The position numbers were made by a program, and so were the translations under genes. A stretch of DNA of 64,000 nt from Notamacropus eugenii (taxonomy: Eukaryota > Chordata > Mammalia > Diprotodontia > Macropodidae): positions 336,120,651 through 336,184,650 of the forward strand of contig NC_092874.1 of the NCBI RefSeq assembly GCF_028372415.1, written 5' to 3'. Positions 1 to 11,735 of the stretch are shown piece after piece (the first letter of the stretch is position 1; each line of letters opens with the position of its first letter). The notes beneath the pieces are model-generated. The model saw only the letters and a list, made by a program, of their open reading frames with translations. It was not told where the DNA came from and made no database searches.

Positions 1-116
1 TTCCAGGGATATTAGGGGCTTATGAGTCATATGAGAGGAACTATTATGGTCTCTGAAATTGTGGGTAACCTAAAGATGCATCATGGTCATGAGCAGGTCA
101 TAGGGTATTTACAAGT

Positions 117-335
117 GATATTTATATAGTGTTCTAAGGTTTATATAAGTCTTTATAAATATTATCCCATTTTATACCCACAAGAACACTGAGCGATAGG
201 TACTGCTATTATCTCTATTTTACAGTTGAGGAAACTGAGTCAGTTAAAACTTAAGTGATTTGCCTAGGATCATACAGACAGAAACTTTCTGAACTCAGGT
301 CTTCCTGGGTCTCTTCCTTGCCTCTACCACATTAT
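117..335 (-). mobile_element. MIR/THER1-type SINE
   Basis: Recognised from the TTTACAG-TTGAGGAAACTGAG segment (189-240 region), the GTGATTTGCCTAGGATCA segment and the ACTCAGGTCTTCC end, in the order expected for a reverse copy of a core-SINE. The copy is diverged. Confidence 0.7.
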
Positions 336-1084
336 ATATTTACATAAACATGTATGTAAATATATTACATGTAAAACAATATATAAAAATAAAAGATTTA
401 TATATGCAGATACAATGTGTATGTGTGTCTACATACATACGTCCATGTATACATATATGTCCTCACATGCACATATCTGGGAATCAGATGAGACCTGCTG
501 ATGAAGACAAGAAGATGAGAGGTGTTTGTGGTTGTTTGCCCCTTGTTTTCCAAGAGGACCAAAAATGTCACTGGAGACACACTTAATTAGAAAAAAGTGG
601 TTGAGAAGACATATAGCAAAAGTAGAAGTAACCATTAGAAAGGCTTATTTTCCTATTGATAGCCATGCAGTACCAAGAGTCTAAAGGAAGGGGTTTCAGG
701 CCACAGAAGAACATCCCATGACGCTTTGCAGAAGGACATAAGAGTCACAAAGTATTTATGGATTATAGTCTTTGTCACTGAAACATCTGCATTGGTAGAA
801 TAGATCATAAATGGATCAGATTATGTGTGGGATTAACTCTACACTGATAGGGGCACTGACACCCTGATTTGTGGTTTTGTGACTGCTTTGATGGATCTCA
901 CAGGATCCTGCCTAATAACCATGACTTAACTTTGACTCAGGCAGCATGATGTTACTGAGGTTCTTACCTCATCTCTTTACCAGTTGGATTCACTAAAAGG
1001 ACAGTCCTATAGCCATGGGTTTTCTCAAAGGTAGGGCTGTGGGTATATAATGGAGTAAGAGCACAGATGTTTCAACAAAAGCTC
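336..1084. other. Unassigned intergenic stretch
   Basis: It begins with a TATG/ATAC-rich low-complexity patch (about 340-470). I see no gene or named repeat in the rest. Confidence 0.5.
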
Positions 1085-1185
1085 ACATAATTCCTGGTCA
1101 AGTTCCTTTGCTTCTCTCGCCTTCGGTTTTCTTAAATGTAAAACAAGGGAGTTGGACATGATACCATTCCAGTTCTAATTAGTAG
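1085..1185 (+). mobile_element. MIR-like fragment
   Basis: The segment CTTAAATGTAAAACAAGGGAGTTGGACATGATACCATTCCAG has the order and wording of the 3' half of a forward MIR-type SINE that ends in a ground-state (TTCCAGTTCTAAT) tail. Confidence 0.5.
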
Positions 1186-1599
1186 TAAGCTTTATAATTA
1201 TTCATTGTTAATTCTGTGGTCAGGAATTCAAACCCCAATCATACCACTATTTTGATGGAAAAGTATGATCTCCATCAAGGGGATACATTTCATCACACAG
1301 CATCCAGGAACACAACAGGGATCAAAACACAAGAGGGAGGTAGGTTGTGGTGGTGGAAGGGACCTGCCCACTGTTTATTGCTGTAGGAAGTTATACATAA
1401 AGTTCTTCCCATTACATTGTTTTGATGAACAATTAGGGGAAGTCAAAGACAGTTGCCAACAAATGGGCTCAGATTCTTAGAGTCAGAAGAGACTTTTGCA
1501 GTTATCCCTCCACAGAGGAAGGATGCTCTCTAGCATCTCTGACAGCTGGCCACAGAGTCTCTGAAAGATTGTGGAGACATGCTCGATAGTACTCTGTAA
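1186..1599. other. Unassigned intergenic stretch
   Basis: No gene, repeat or strong composition signal was recognised. Confidence 0.5.
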
Positions 1600-1795
1600 G
1601 AGGACTGTACTTGGAGTAATGAGAGATCAGATCTGACCCTTACTAGTTATGTGATTAGGAAAGCACTGAACCTCTCTGTAAGGCTCATTTTCCTCTTTAA
1701 AAGCAGGATAATAATAATTGAAATTTTATAATGCTCACATATATGCTCTCATTTGGTCCTCACAATAACTCTGTGTTGAATAAATAATCCAAAAT
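1600..1795 (+). mobile_element. MIR-like fragment
   Basis: A diverged forward copy: the ACTAGTTATGTGATTAGG and CACTGAACCTCTCTG blocks lead to AAAGCAGGATAATAATA, which corresponds to the MIR GGGGATAATAATA block. Confidence 0.55.
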
Positions 1796-2830
1796 TCTGC
1801 TTTAGGTGTTAAAAATACTTTAAGGACCTAAGAGAAGAGACTCATCTTGACTTCAGAGTATAGTTTCTATACAAAGTTTCTCTCACCAAGTTGCACAAAG
1901 CAAAGCATGTTTTATAATCTTTGGGGAAACTAAGTAAAAGTTCAAGATAGATGAGGCAGACAAAAGTTGGGAGGTATATAAGAATAGCGCCTCCATTTCT
2001 TTCATTTGCTGGCCCCCAGGCTCCTTTCTCTCTCTTTATGAGACATTTCTATGATGGCCAAATTATTTCTCCAATGGTTTCCTAGAGCTTTGGTTGATGT
2101 AAAAGTAAACAAATCCATGTAGTAAAAACATAAGTTTCAATGTCTGAGTGTGACCACAACAGAAGCAGGCAAAATAATCCTAGTCTAACCCAATCAGCCG
2201 GTCTCCCAAGAACACTAGCTCATTTAAGTGACCCACCACAGTCAGAGAAGGTTGAACATCTACTGGGCAATAAAAATTTCCTTGGTGCAAAAAGGGAAAC
2301 TTTTACCCATTTACAGTGAGTGATTGAAAAAGTTGTCTATGATTTCAAAAATATATAGTAAAATTGATAATCAAAAAGTTAGAAGCTAACCTTAATCTGT
2401 TTCCTATTCTGAGACAACTTGATTCACTAGGAATATAATAAATAAATAAAACTGGAACAGGGTGAGATGACTGCTGCCAGGCTTATATTCCAGATAGAAT
2501 GGTCCTCAGAAATGAGGAACTTGAGCACTGATTTGCAGGAACACCATGAATGGAAAAAGGTTTTTGTTAAACACCTACTTTTTTGTGCTGAGCACAGAAA
2601 AAGCTAGACAAACTCTACCCTCAAGTCGTCCACTCTCTCAGTAATGGCTTCATTACTTTGGGCAATTGTTGCCCCAGTTTCTTCATCCATCCATAAGGCC
2701 CACCTTCTGTTTTAGAGTCTCAGTTCCATAGTGAACTATGCCCCCTATAGCTTCATTCTCTTGCATGAAGCCAGTATTTTGGATCATTCAGTGATAGATC
2801 AGGATCTATTTTACAGGTATCTCATCAAGT
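1796..2830. other. Unassigned intergenic stretch
   Basis: It is AT-rich and shows no convincing repeat or gene. A short AATAAATAAATAAA run lies near 2440. Confidence 0.5.
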
Positions 2831-3465
2831 AGGCATTTAACAATAGCATAATAAGTGCAGAAGGATTGGAAATCGAGGGGATGCCCATCAGTTGGGGAAT
2901 GGCTGAACAAGGTGTGGTATATGCATGTAATGGAATACCATTGTGCTATAAGAAATGATGAGCAAGCAGATTTCCGAAAAACCTGGAAAGACTTATTTGA
3001 ACTGATGCAGAGTGAAATGAGCAGAACCAGGGGAACACTGTACATGATAACAGCAATATTGTGCAAAGATCAGCTATGATAGACTTAGTTAGCTCTTCTC
3101 AGCAATGCAATGATCTAAGACAATCCCAAAAGTCTTATGATGGAAAATGTTATCCACATCCAGAGAAAGCACGATGGAGTCTGAATGCAGATGGAAGCTT
3201 ACTATTTTCCCCTTTTTGTTTTTTCTTCCTTTCTTTTTTCCTTTTGTCCTGATTCTTCTTTCACAATGTGACTAAGGTGGAAGAATGTTTAATATGATTG
3301 TACACATATTATCTATCTCAGATTGTTTGCTCTCTTGGGGAAGGGAGAGTGAAGGGAGGGAGAGAGAAAAAAATTGGGAACTCAAAATATTGTAAAAGTG
3401 AATGTTGAAAACTATCTTTATATGTAATTGGAAAAAAAATAAAATACTGTTAAGTAGAAAAAAAG
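2831..3465 (+). mobile_element. L1 LINE 3' end (ORF2 C-terminus and 3' UTR), 5'-truncated
   Basis: Translation from 2855 gives the ORF2 C-terminal block with GCPSVGEWLNKVWYMHVMEY and RNDEQADFRKTWKDLFELM, closely matching the younger L1 at 33 kb. It is followed by the G-rich 3' UTR typical of this family (GGGAAGGGAGAGTGAAGGG) and ends in an A-rich tail near 3440-3470. The copy is decayed and no clear target duplication was seen. Confidence 0.88.
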
Positions 3466-4320
3466 AGAAAAACACCCCATAACCAGGGCAGTCAAGATTG
3501 CCAAGCTATCATCCTTGTTTGTTGATCATGAGACTGTAAACAGCAAGGTTGAAGGGCCTTCCCAACACAGAGACAGAATATATTGCTGGAAAAGATAGAT
3601 AATATCCGTATGTATTATCTTGTCTTGTCCTTTGAGAATACTAGACCACAGATGAAAAGTAGAAATAAGCATAGTAGGGTCTTACATATATGTGCGTGAG
3701 TGTATATATGTGTATATTTATAGATATCTACGTATATGCATATGTATGTGTGCATATATGTATGTCTGTGTGTCTATCTCTATCTCTATATCACATATCC
3801 ACACTTCAGTGTAGCCTTCTTGGTTGGGGGTGGGGAAAGGGAGGGGAAAAAATAAGGTCAAAAGTACACAGAAGGGAGCAGAAGAAAACCTATAAGGAAG
3901 CAAAGAAAATCTGGACAGCTTTGAAAACAATGTGTAGTATTAATGGAAATTTATAGCTTTAAATTGAATCCTCCCTAATGTTCTGCTGTGTACATGACAA
4001 TTTTTTTCTTTTCTTATTTGTATTTAAGTTTAAAATAAATGCAAAAACTTTTAAAAATAGAATAAAAATTTAAAAAGAGAATACTACATGTATGGGGGCC
4101 TTTGGAATATATTATCTCATTTGGCATGATGTCTTTCAGGTAGATTGAGTGAATTATAACCATGCAAAAGAAATGGAGGGGAAATACTGAGGGATGGGGC
4201 AAGGAAAGGCAATTGGTTTATAGCCTCTGCTATGATGAGCTATCACATTTCCTTTATCAGAGTTGTTTTTTTAAAAATATTGTCACTGCAGTCACTCATA
4301 GGAATTATAAATTTGAAGCT
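3466..4320. other. Unassigned stretch with a TATG-rich patch
   Basis: A degenerate TATG/TGTG simple-sequence patch covers about 3685-3800. The rest is AT-rich with no recognised gene or repeat. Confidence 0.5.
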
Positions 4321-4475
4321 ATCAGGGACCTTAGGGGCCATTGGGTCCAGACCCTTCACTAGATAAATGAGGAAACCGAGTCCCTGAAAGGTTATATGAT
4401 TTGCCAAAACCACAGAGGTGGAGACAGGATTTGAATTCAGATCTTCTGGATTCCATTCCTCCACCTAACTGCCTC
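4321..4475 (-). mobile_element. MIR-type SINE fragment
   Basis: It holds GATAAATGAGGAAACCGAG, GATTTGCC and GGATTTGAATTCAGATCTTC in reverse-MIR order, preceded by a GACCTTAGGGGCCATTGGGTCCAG block. Confidence 0.65.
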
Positions 4476-4769
4476 CTCAGGGAACCAAGATGGAAAGAAA
4501 GGGTTATGAAGAGTTGAAGTACAGAAATAAGTAAGAGAGAGATTCAAATAACCAAGAGACCAGTAGAATTATGGGATGAGTGGCAGAGAAAGCACATACA
4601 GTGGGGAATAGAGGTAATGTGGTACCCTGCTGGGAATAAGCCCAGTATTGAGCAGTACAGGGACATTATCAGAAGATAGCAGCCCTGGAGCACCAGAGGC
4701 AAGAATTGCCCCTCCACATGTGTGCACTGGCCACATGGATTCCTTAAATGTGTGCCTTTCATCAGTGAA

Positions 4770-4870
4770 ACTGAAGCAGAAAGTAAATGACTTGTCCAGG
4801 GTCAGATGCTCATAAGCATCAGAGGTCAGGTCTCCTTAAATCCTGACTCAGTGCTCTATCCACTGTACAG
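4770..4870 (-). mobile_element. MIR-type SINE fragment
   Basis: It holds AAATGACTTGTCCAGGGTCA, a CATCAGAGGTCAGGTCTCC block and a GTGCTCTATCCACTGTACAG tail complement. Confidence 0.6.
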
Positions 4871-5744
4871 CCTAGTGGCCACAAAATATGATTCACCATT
4901 GTGGGATTGTGAGATTGAGTCCATACTGCTTTACTGCTACTCCCTCACATTCACTTCTCCTACTTCTTTAAATTCTACTTACATCTTTATCTCTATGTAT
5001 TTTTTTTTAAAAAGAATCTGTTGAAACATTCCTCTTCATCATTTCTTTTTTTATCTTGTTGGTCAATCTTTCTTTTTCTCTCTTTTTAAATATAAGTTCG
5101 CTTTTCTTGGTAATTCTACTTAATTACTTTTCTTGTGTTTCTGTTGTCTGGGAAATTTGCAAGTTGAATATTTTGCTTTGGTGCATTTCTTTTTTTGCAG
5201 AAGTCACTCAAATGAATCTTTTATTGAACTTTCATCTTTCTTCATTGATGATTAGGTTCTTGTTTCCAGGGTGTGCTATTTGGGGTTACAGAATGAATTC
5301 CTTTACTTTTCAAAATATGTTTCCATTTCTTTCTAAGTTTTCTAGTGGGTGTGGAATAATCTTGTGTCACTCAGATTTTCTTTCCTTTATATTTGATGGT
5401 CTTTCCCCCAGCTATTTGTAGAGTTATTTTTCATTGGAACTGTTAAATATTGTCACTATGTATTTTGAAGTTGGAAGCATAATTTTTTTTTCTTCTGGAG
5501 ATGATCAGTGAATTCTTTCAACTGGTGTTTTGCTTTCTGTATTCAGAAATTCTGAATAGTTCTCATATTATTTCCTATGTTGTAGCATGCAGGTTTTTTG
5601 ATTCTTAAGTAGTCTCCATCCATCCTTGATTCGAGGTCAATGGCTCTAGCTTATAACAAGTCATATGTTCTTTTTAACATTGTCACCTTTTGCTTCTCCC
5701 ATTTTTTTTTTCTACTTCCGTATTTTCATATTCCACATATTCCT
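4871..5744 (-). mobile_element. Possible old LINE (L1/HAL1-like) remnant, part 1
   Basis: The reverse strand is A-rich with dispersed phrases (AACAAGAACCTAATCATC, AAGAAAGATGAAAGTTCAAT) that look like a decayed LINE body. A plus-strand frame of 121 codons here has the T-rich, Phe/Leu/Ser-heavy make-up of antisense LINE sequence. The family is uncertain. Confidence 0.3.
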
Positions 5745-6053
5745 CAGCTAGGTGGTACAGTGGGTAGAGCACCAGTGCAGGAGTCAGGAGGACCTGAGTT
5801 TAAATCTCACCTCAGACACTTGACACACACTAGCTGTGTGATCTTGGGTAAGTCACTTAACCCCAATTGCCTCTTCCTGGGTCATCTCCAGTCATCCTGA
5901 TGAATATCTGGTCACTGGATTCAGATGGTTCAGGAGGAGAAGTGAGGCTGGTGACCTGCACAGCCCTCCCTCACTCAAAAACAAAGTCAAGTGCAAGTCA
6001 TGTCATTATTTCTCTGATGGCATGGTCTTTGGCAATGAAGGATGAACACACAT
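5745..6053 (+). mobile_element. tRNA-headed SINE with a non-MAR1 tail
   Basis: The head (CAGCTAGGTGGTACAGTGGG to AAGTCACTTAACCCC) is the same tRNA-related head as in MAR1 SINEs, including the GAGTTTAAAT B-box region. From about 5876 it switches to a different tail (TCCTGGGTCATCTCCAGTCA ... TGCAAGTCATGTCATTATTT ... GAAGGATGAACACAC). The same tail occurs at 8690-8885 and 51181-51401. Confidence 0.8.
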
Positions 6054-6084
6054 TCCACATATGTTAATCTATCTTTTGCTTTTG

Positions 6085-6150
6085 AGTCAATAAACATTTA
6101 TTAAGTACCTACTATATGGCAGGTATTGTGCTAAGCAGTGCTTTGGGGAA
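6085..6150 (+). mobile_element. Dispersed repeat A, 5' end fragment
   Basis: The segment TAAACATTTATTAAGTACCT ... GCTAAGCAGTGCTTTGGGG is the head of a family seen again at 22501-22535, 25120-25385 and 56015-56365. Its class is not assigned. Confidence 0.45.
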
Positions 6151-7065
6151 ACTCTACATTCAATTTTTTTTTTTAGTCTTCTGAGTTTGTTTATAACTGC
6201 ATTGAGAATGAAAATTTCTGGCATATGTTAATTACTTATTTTTTCTCATTAATTTTGTTTCTTTTCTGAACATTTTGGAATTCCTTGTTTCTCTTGGGGA
6301 TTCTATGGTATTCTGTATTTATTTCATTAAGCATTTTGTTTGCTTTTGTCATGTAACGTTTGTTACAATAACTTTTTAATCTCTGAGTGCTTAACCATTT
6401 TAGGACTCTGTTGATTTATATGCTTGTACTCTGAATTTTTGTTGAATTCTTTCTCTCTTTGAAATCTTTGTATTTTCAGTCTATTTTTTCTTGATATTCC
6501 TCAATCGTTCTCTTTTTGACTCTCCTCCACCTTTGCTGATGAATAAACCCCTTGGGGCTGCATTGCAAAGCTGCCTCAGCCTCCGCCCATAGTGGGGAAT
6601 TTACATCAGCCTTGATCCCTGCCCTTAATAGTCTCTGGGTAGACCGCATTGTATCCAGCTGACTTTCAGTCCTTGTCTTTAGGCCTGGTACAACTTTGTA
6701 CACTTGTCCTCTGACCCAGCTTCTCTGTTGGCTTCCTTTCTCAGGCTGGCCTGAACTGGTGTGTACTACTTTTTGAGGTGTTGGAGATTGTTGGTGAGAG
6801 GGTTTCAGAAACAGTCACTGGAGTCTTTGGGGTCCATAACTTAAGGATCAGCATAGGGAGAAAGTAGCATCCTGCTTGTTCCTACTCAAGCGGTGGGCTG
6901 TCTCAGAATTTATCCAGAGATTTTCACAGTGATAAATTTCTCCAATTCAATTTATGCATGATTTACACAGACCTCCTTGAATTAGGAGTCCCTGAGGTAC
7001 CTATGCCTCTTCTGGCTCTCTTAGGTTCCACAGAGTCTCTTTTCTTTTTCCCATAACCCCAGAGT
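6151..7065 (-). mobile_element. Possible old LINE (L1/HAL1-like) remnant, part 2
   Basis: The first half is T-rich and antisense-LINE-like, continuing the pattern of 4871-5744. From 6540 it becomes GC-richer, like a LINE 5' region, in reverse orientation. There is no firm family match. Confidence 0.28.
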
Positions 7066-7197
7066 TTAGTTTATGAATCAAGATCAAATACCACTCTCCC
7101 TACACCAGTCCCAGGGTCAAAGCAAAACTTCCATTAATGGGATGTTGAGGAGGAAAAGATTGGAAGATTTATGCCCCATCAGAGTGGTCATGTCCAT

Positions 7198-7440
7198 GAC
7201 AGGGCAGTTAGATGGCTCGGTGGATAGAGATCTAGGTCTGGAGTCAGGAAGACCTGAGTTCAAATATGTCCTCAGATACTTAACTAGCTATGTGACTCTG
7301 GTCAAACCATTTAACCCTGTCCTCAGTTTCCTCATCTATAAAATGAACTGAAGAAGGAAAAGACAAACCACTCCAGTATCTTTGTCAGGAAAACCCCAAA
7401 TGGGGTCAAGAAGAGTCAGACATGACTAAAAAAAAAAAAA
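7198..7440 (+). mobile_element. MAR1 SINE
   Basis: A full-length marsupial MAR1-type SINE: tRNA-like head from CAGTTAGATGGCTCGGTGGA, CTCAGTTTCCTCATCTATAA middle and CCCCAAATGGGGTCAAGAAG tail, ending in an A run. MAR1 SINEs are Pol III-derived and moved by LINE machinery. No functional tRNA can be folded from this copy. Confidence 0.88.
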
Positions 7441-7474
7441 CTAAACAAATGTTTATTGAGAACACTATATTCAC

Positions 7475-7590
7475 GCAAACTCCTTAAGGTCAAGGACTGT
7501 GTCATTTTTTTCCAGTCTCAACAACACACTGCCTTGTAAATAATAAATTAATTAAGATTTGTTATGGCTTATTACTATTACATATATTAT

Positions 7591-7625
<35 letters not shown>

Positions 7626-7745
7626 ACTCATACATTCCTCAAGGTCAAGGGACTATGTCCTCTTTCTTTATCTTTGTATCCTCAGTATTTAGTATAGTGC
7701 CTGGAACACGGTGGCAAATTAAATAAATATTCATTAAATTGAATT
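7475..7745 (+). mobile_element. L2 3' end fragments around a (CA)n repeat
   Basis: Two blocks with the L2 3' wording (CTCCTTAAGGTCAAGGACTG at 7480s; CTTTGTATCCTCAGTATTTA and a TAAATAAATATTCATTAAAT end at 7660-7745) flank a microsatellite. They may be one copy split by repeat growth, or two copies. Confidence 0.6.
7595..7622. repeat. (CA)n microsatellite, about 14 units
   Basis: An uninterrupted AC dinucleotide run, inside an L2-derived segment. Confidence 0.95.
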
Positions 7746-8279
7746 TTCGTTTTATTTATATTGATGATAACAGCGGGAATCACTGATTTGACAGGAAGAA
7801 AAGTAAGTAGATTTCTCTTTCACTGAAAAGAAAAAGTTTGGAGCTTGGGTTGTTCAAGGGATATTTAGATATTCTCTCTTAGTTGCAAATCACTGTAGTA
7901 AATCCGAGAGATACAAAAATGAGAGACAGTACAATCTTTGCCTTAAGAAGGAAGCTCATAATATGTGAGCTTATGTGGGAGAGGGGAAAGGGTGGTGATG
8001 GAACATCCACAAACAAGTATCATACATGTCAGGATATAATTGAGTAAACAGAAAATGAAAAAAACAACAACCCAGTTGCACTAAGGATTTAAGGTTGAAG
8101 GAGTCATTTCTAGCTAAGTGAACCAGGAAAAGCATAACTGAAGACATGGTGCCTGAACTAGACCTTAAGGAGAAGAAATGTGATGGGGGAAATTGATTTA
8201 GAGGCATGGGCAGGGACATGTTCATGGAGGTAGAAGAACTATATGGGAGACAGAAAAGAATCCAGGTTGACTGGTGCCT
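7746..8279. other. Unassigned intergenic stretch
   Basis: A reverse frame of 128 codons covers 7971-8357 but overlaps the SINE fragment and has no recognisable protein family. Confidence 0.45.
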
Positions 8280-8372
8280 AGAGAGGCAGTGTGGCATAAT
8301 GGATAGAGTGAGGGTTCTGGAGTCAGGAAGACTTGAGTCAAATCCTACCTCTGACACATCCTGGCAGCTCCC
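8280..8372 (+). mobile_element. SINE head fragment (MAR1/MIR type)
   Basis: The segment GAGAGGCAGTGTGGCATAAT to CTACCTCTGACACATCCTGG is the tRNA-like head only; the body and tail are missing. Confidence 0.7.
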
Positions 8373-8689
8373 CTTGACTATCTGTTATAGAGAAGGTGCT
8401 GACCTGCTTTGGTAGAGGGAGTCCCTTCACCTGGATTTCCTATACTGATGAAATCACCAATCAAATCCCTTTCCTCAGAGAGAGCCTGCACTCCATTTGT
8501 TGGATGATGAACTGGTTAAATGATTCACTAAGTTATCCAGATTTATTGGATAAATATAGTTGTAAAAAAAGCTTGTGCAATGAACAAAATTTCAGAGACT
8601 TGCAAACTGAAAGAATAGGTTGTTTCCCTAGATTTCATATGTACTTCTGAAAATGTAACTAACTCATCTAGAATAATCTAAAGGGTCTC

Positions 8690-8885
8690 ATTGTTTGTCC
8701 TTCATTCTCAAAGAAGCCCACTGACACCAGGAAGATGATGCCATGACATTCGAGTGAATTGGATTTAAGTGAGAGAGGGCTGTGTAAAATCACCACCCTC
8801 ACTTCCTCCAGAGCCGTCTGGGTCTACTGGCAAAATGTAGATAAGGACAGCTAGAGATTGCGATGGGTGATCTAAAGGTTTAATC
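8690..8885 (-). mobile_element. SINE-tail family copy without tRNA head
   Basis: Read on the minus strand it follows the tail of the SINE at 5745-6053 (CAGTAGACCCAGACGGCTCT, AAATCCAATTCACTCGAATG, TTGAGAATGAAGGACAAAC) and extends past the point where that SINE joins its head. The opposite end has no tRNA head. Confidence 0.7.
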
Positions 8886-9534
8886 ATATCCTCGAAGAAG
8901 TTATTTGTTTCTAAGAATGTTAATGACTACCAATCTCAAAGTTGAAGTTAGAAAGTAACTACTGATAGCAACAAATATTAGTCATGTCAAACTCAAATAC
9001 AAAGAGGGGAGGGGAATGCTAATCCATCCTTAAGAATCTCTGCAGATGATATATTAATTTAGTTCTAAAATTTACTTTTATCTATATTTTATTATATTTT
9101 ATTCATTTTGTTAAATATTTCCCAATTATATTTTAATCTGTTTCAGACACCCAAGGGCCTGCCTGGATATTTGACACCTCTGCTCTAAACTATACTTAAA
9201 TTGCACAGTTTTCATGAATAATAGGATTATATTGGAATATCTAGCCACATAAACACTGAATTAGCACCTAATTTACATGAAATGCTGAAAAATTAGCATA
9301 TATTAAGTGCTAATGGTAAGCATACATTAGGTCTAAAGTAAGTTTCCATCCCTGAATTTAAGACACTGAAAGAATTTGTGAATGACAAGTGATGGCAAAT
9401 GGAAGATCTGACACAGGATTAGAGGAAAGTAATAAGTTTTTTGAAAGGAGACAAAAAATGGATACTTCTAACTATAGGGCCATCAAGTTGGCCTTGAGTT
9501 GTAGAATGGAATACAAGAGGGAAGGAAAGTTTCA
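8886..9534. other. Unassigned intergenic stretch
   Basis: It is AT-rich with no recognisable gene or repeat. Confidence 0.5.
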
Positions 9535-9612
9535 CAGATGGAAGAGACCTTGGAGGCTATCAAATCCAAATCCTTCATTTCATAAAAGGGGTAATTGCCA
9601 TCCAGAGAGGTT
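9535..9612 (-). mobile_element. MIR-type SINE fragment
   Basis: The segment GGAAGAGACCTTGGAGGCTA followed by CATCCAGAGAGGTTAATTGA matches the same block as at 4321-4475 and 24687-24865. Confidence 0.5.
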
Positions 9613-10639
9613 AATTGATTCAACAGCCATTCAGACAAAGCAAAAGACAGGGGCTGTTGCTAAAGAGTCCAGTAATTGTAATCCTTCCCCATTCCAGGAA
9701 AAGGCAGAACAGCTGAGTGGTTTTATTTGGACTTGTTGGAGTTATGCCAACCTGGGAAGTTTTTTGAATGAGTTGGCAGGACAATAAAAGAGAGAGAAGG
9801 GTGGCAGCAGTGACAAGGATTGAACAGCGGCAGAGGGGGGCGGGTTGCTTTCCAGAAGACTGACTCCAGGCCTTATAGTGACGGGAACCTTTTCCTTTCC
9901 CTTTCCCTTTCCCTGGCTTATTAACTAACAAACACTGCTTATTAAGAGGACCTATCAGAGAATGAAAGAACTATGGCCTAAGAAAAGTGACTGGAATGAT
10001 GGAGAGCCTTGTTTCTCCCCTTTATGTTTTATCGCCACATAGAAATGAGTATTGTTTACCACTGCTTTTAAATTTACTTACTGGTTGATTATATTTTAGT
10101 AATAGTGAGGTAAGATGATTTTATTGTGTCTTGAATTGATGTCTTTATTATAGAAAGCATGGATGAAGGAGAAAGTCTGTGGAAAATTGATTACACTCAA
10201 AGTAATTGGCTAGAATGCCTCATTTGCAAGTTGGCAATCAAAGGGCTGTCTGGGGGCTTAGAGCTTTTATATGTTTTATTAATGATCTCTATTTTTAAGC
10301 TCTCTAACTTTTCAGAGAAAGGAAGGCATGTGGAATAGAGAGATCTTTGCTTTAGAATAAAACCCTGATGGGTTAATCTCTTTCTTTTCCAGCTAACAGG
10401 CATCTTTGAATAAAGGGTTTTCAAGTGTTCCCTACTGACTAACATGGAAAAGTAGAAGTGAGGGAGGTGAGAACCTTGAGAATTCAGACCCTAAGTCTGT
10501 CCTAGGAAGTTGAGACTGGTGTGCATAAGGAGAATCAATCTCTCCTCTACCCCCAGCCAAAGAAGGGGTGGTGAAAGTGCTCCTTAATCTGTTCTCCATA
10601 GCAATATTTGAGATGGAAAGCAACCAAGTTTTAAGAAAG
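9613..10639. other. Unassigned stretch with a short (CCCTTT)n run
   Basis: A CCTTTC/CCCTTT run lies at about 9886-9914. No gene or named repeat is recognised elsewhere. Confidence 0.5.
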
Positions 10640-11440
10640 CACTGAATTGTGTTTTAAAGGAAGTTAGGGACTTTTAAAGGAAGGAGTGTATTTTGGACAT
10701 GTGGTATCACCTGTGCAAAGGCACAAAGATAGGAGATGATGAAAAATCGCCTCTGGGGAACAATTAAGAGGTCAATTTGACTCATGTGGAATGTATATGA
10801 CATAATGCAATGTGAAATAAGTCTAGGAAAAGTAGACTGGAATCAAACTGCAAAAGATGCCGAATGGAGTACATTTTTCTTGATCATAGAGGGAATAGGG
10901 AGCCACTGAAAATTTCTATGTAAGGGAATGATCAGATTTGTGTCTAGGAATGCCAATTTGACAGCTAGATGGAGGTTAAATAGAAAAAAGAGAGTCTGGA
11001 GGGAGGGTAATCAATGAGAAGGCTATCAAAATATTCCTGGTCACAGATGATGTAGGCCTGAATTAGAGTGGAGCTTATGTGAGTAAAAGAAGGGAATGGA
11101 TGTGAGAGGGGTATTACAGTTAGAATTGATGAGACACGAGAACTGACTGGGTATGGGAGTGTGGGACAGGAAAGAGTTAAGGAGGACTTCAAATACAGGT
11201 GACAGAAAGGATGGTAGTATCCTCAATAGAAACAGGAAAGTTTGTAGAAAGGATGGGTTCCTGGGAAATATGATTTTAAAGATGTTGCATGTATGATATC
11301 TAAAGGGCATCGGGGGCGGGGGGGATGTCCACTGGGCAGTTGGTAATGTAGTATTGGAGAGCAGGAGTAATATTACAGCTGGATCTCTGAATGGAGATAA
11401 CCAAACCCAAATTCATCAAACTGGGAAAATAAAATTAAAT
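10640..11440 (+). mobile_element. Dispersed repeat A, long copy
   Basis: An old mammalian interspersed repeat recognised from wording that recurs across mammals (ACCTGTGCAAAGGCACAAAG, AGGGAGCCACTGAAAATTTC, TGTCCACTGGGCAGTTGG). It appears to be the downstream half of the family whose upstream half is at 25120-25385 and 56015-56365. I cannot assign its class. Confidence 0.5.
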
Positions 11441-11579
11441 CTAAAGCTAGCTTGACTGAGTTGGGGAGAGTACATTGGACCACCTCAAGTCACATCAAGG
11501 TGGGAATATGCAACACTAGCAGCCATCATGATATTTTAAGGGATATTTTGAGTTAGTCAACGCCTCTGAGGCAACTTGT

Positions 11580-11735
11580 ATCTTGCCTCCTATTTCAGTA
11601 CTAACAACTTGGGCTTCATTTCCACTTTATATATTGTTTCTGTCTTTTGCCTTTCTCTGTATCCCCTGAACTTAGCACAGATCCTGGCATGAAATAAGCA
11701 CCTAATAAATTTTTGTTGGGTGATTGTCTCAATCC
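11580..11735 (+). mobile_element. L2 LINE 3' end
   Basis: CTCTGTATCCCCTGAACTTA and AGCACAGATCCTGGCATGAA, ending in a CACCTAATAAATTTTTGTTG block, are the diagnostic 3' end of L2. Confidence 0.75.

Noticed and set aside
5760-5870. Possible tRNA gene
   Set aside because: It is the tRNA-related head of a SINE; the same head recurs many times here and no complete cloverleaf is present.
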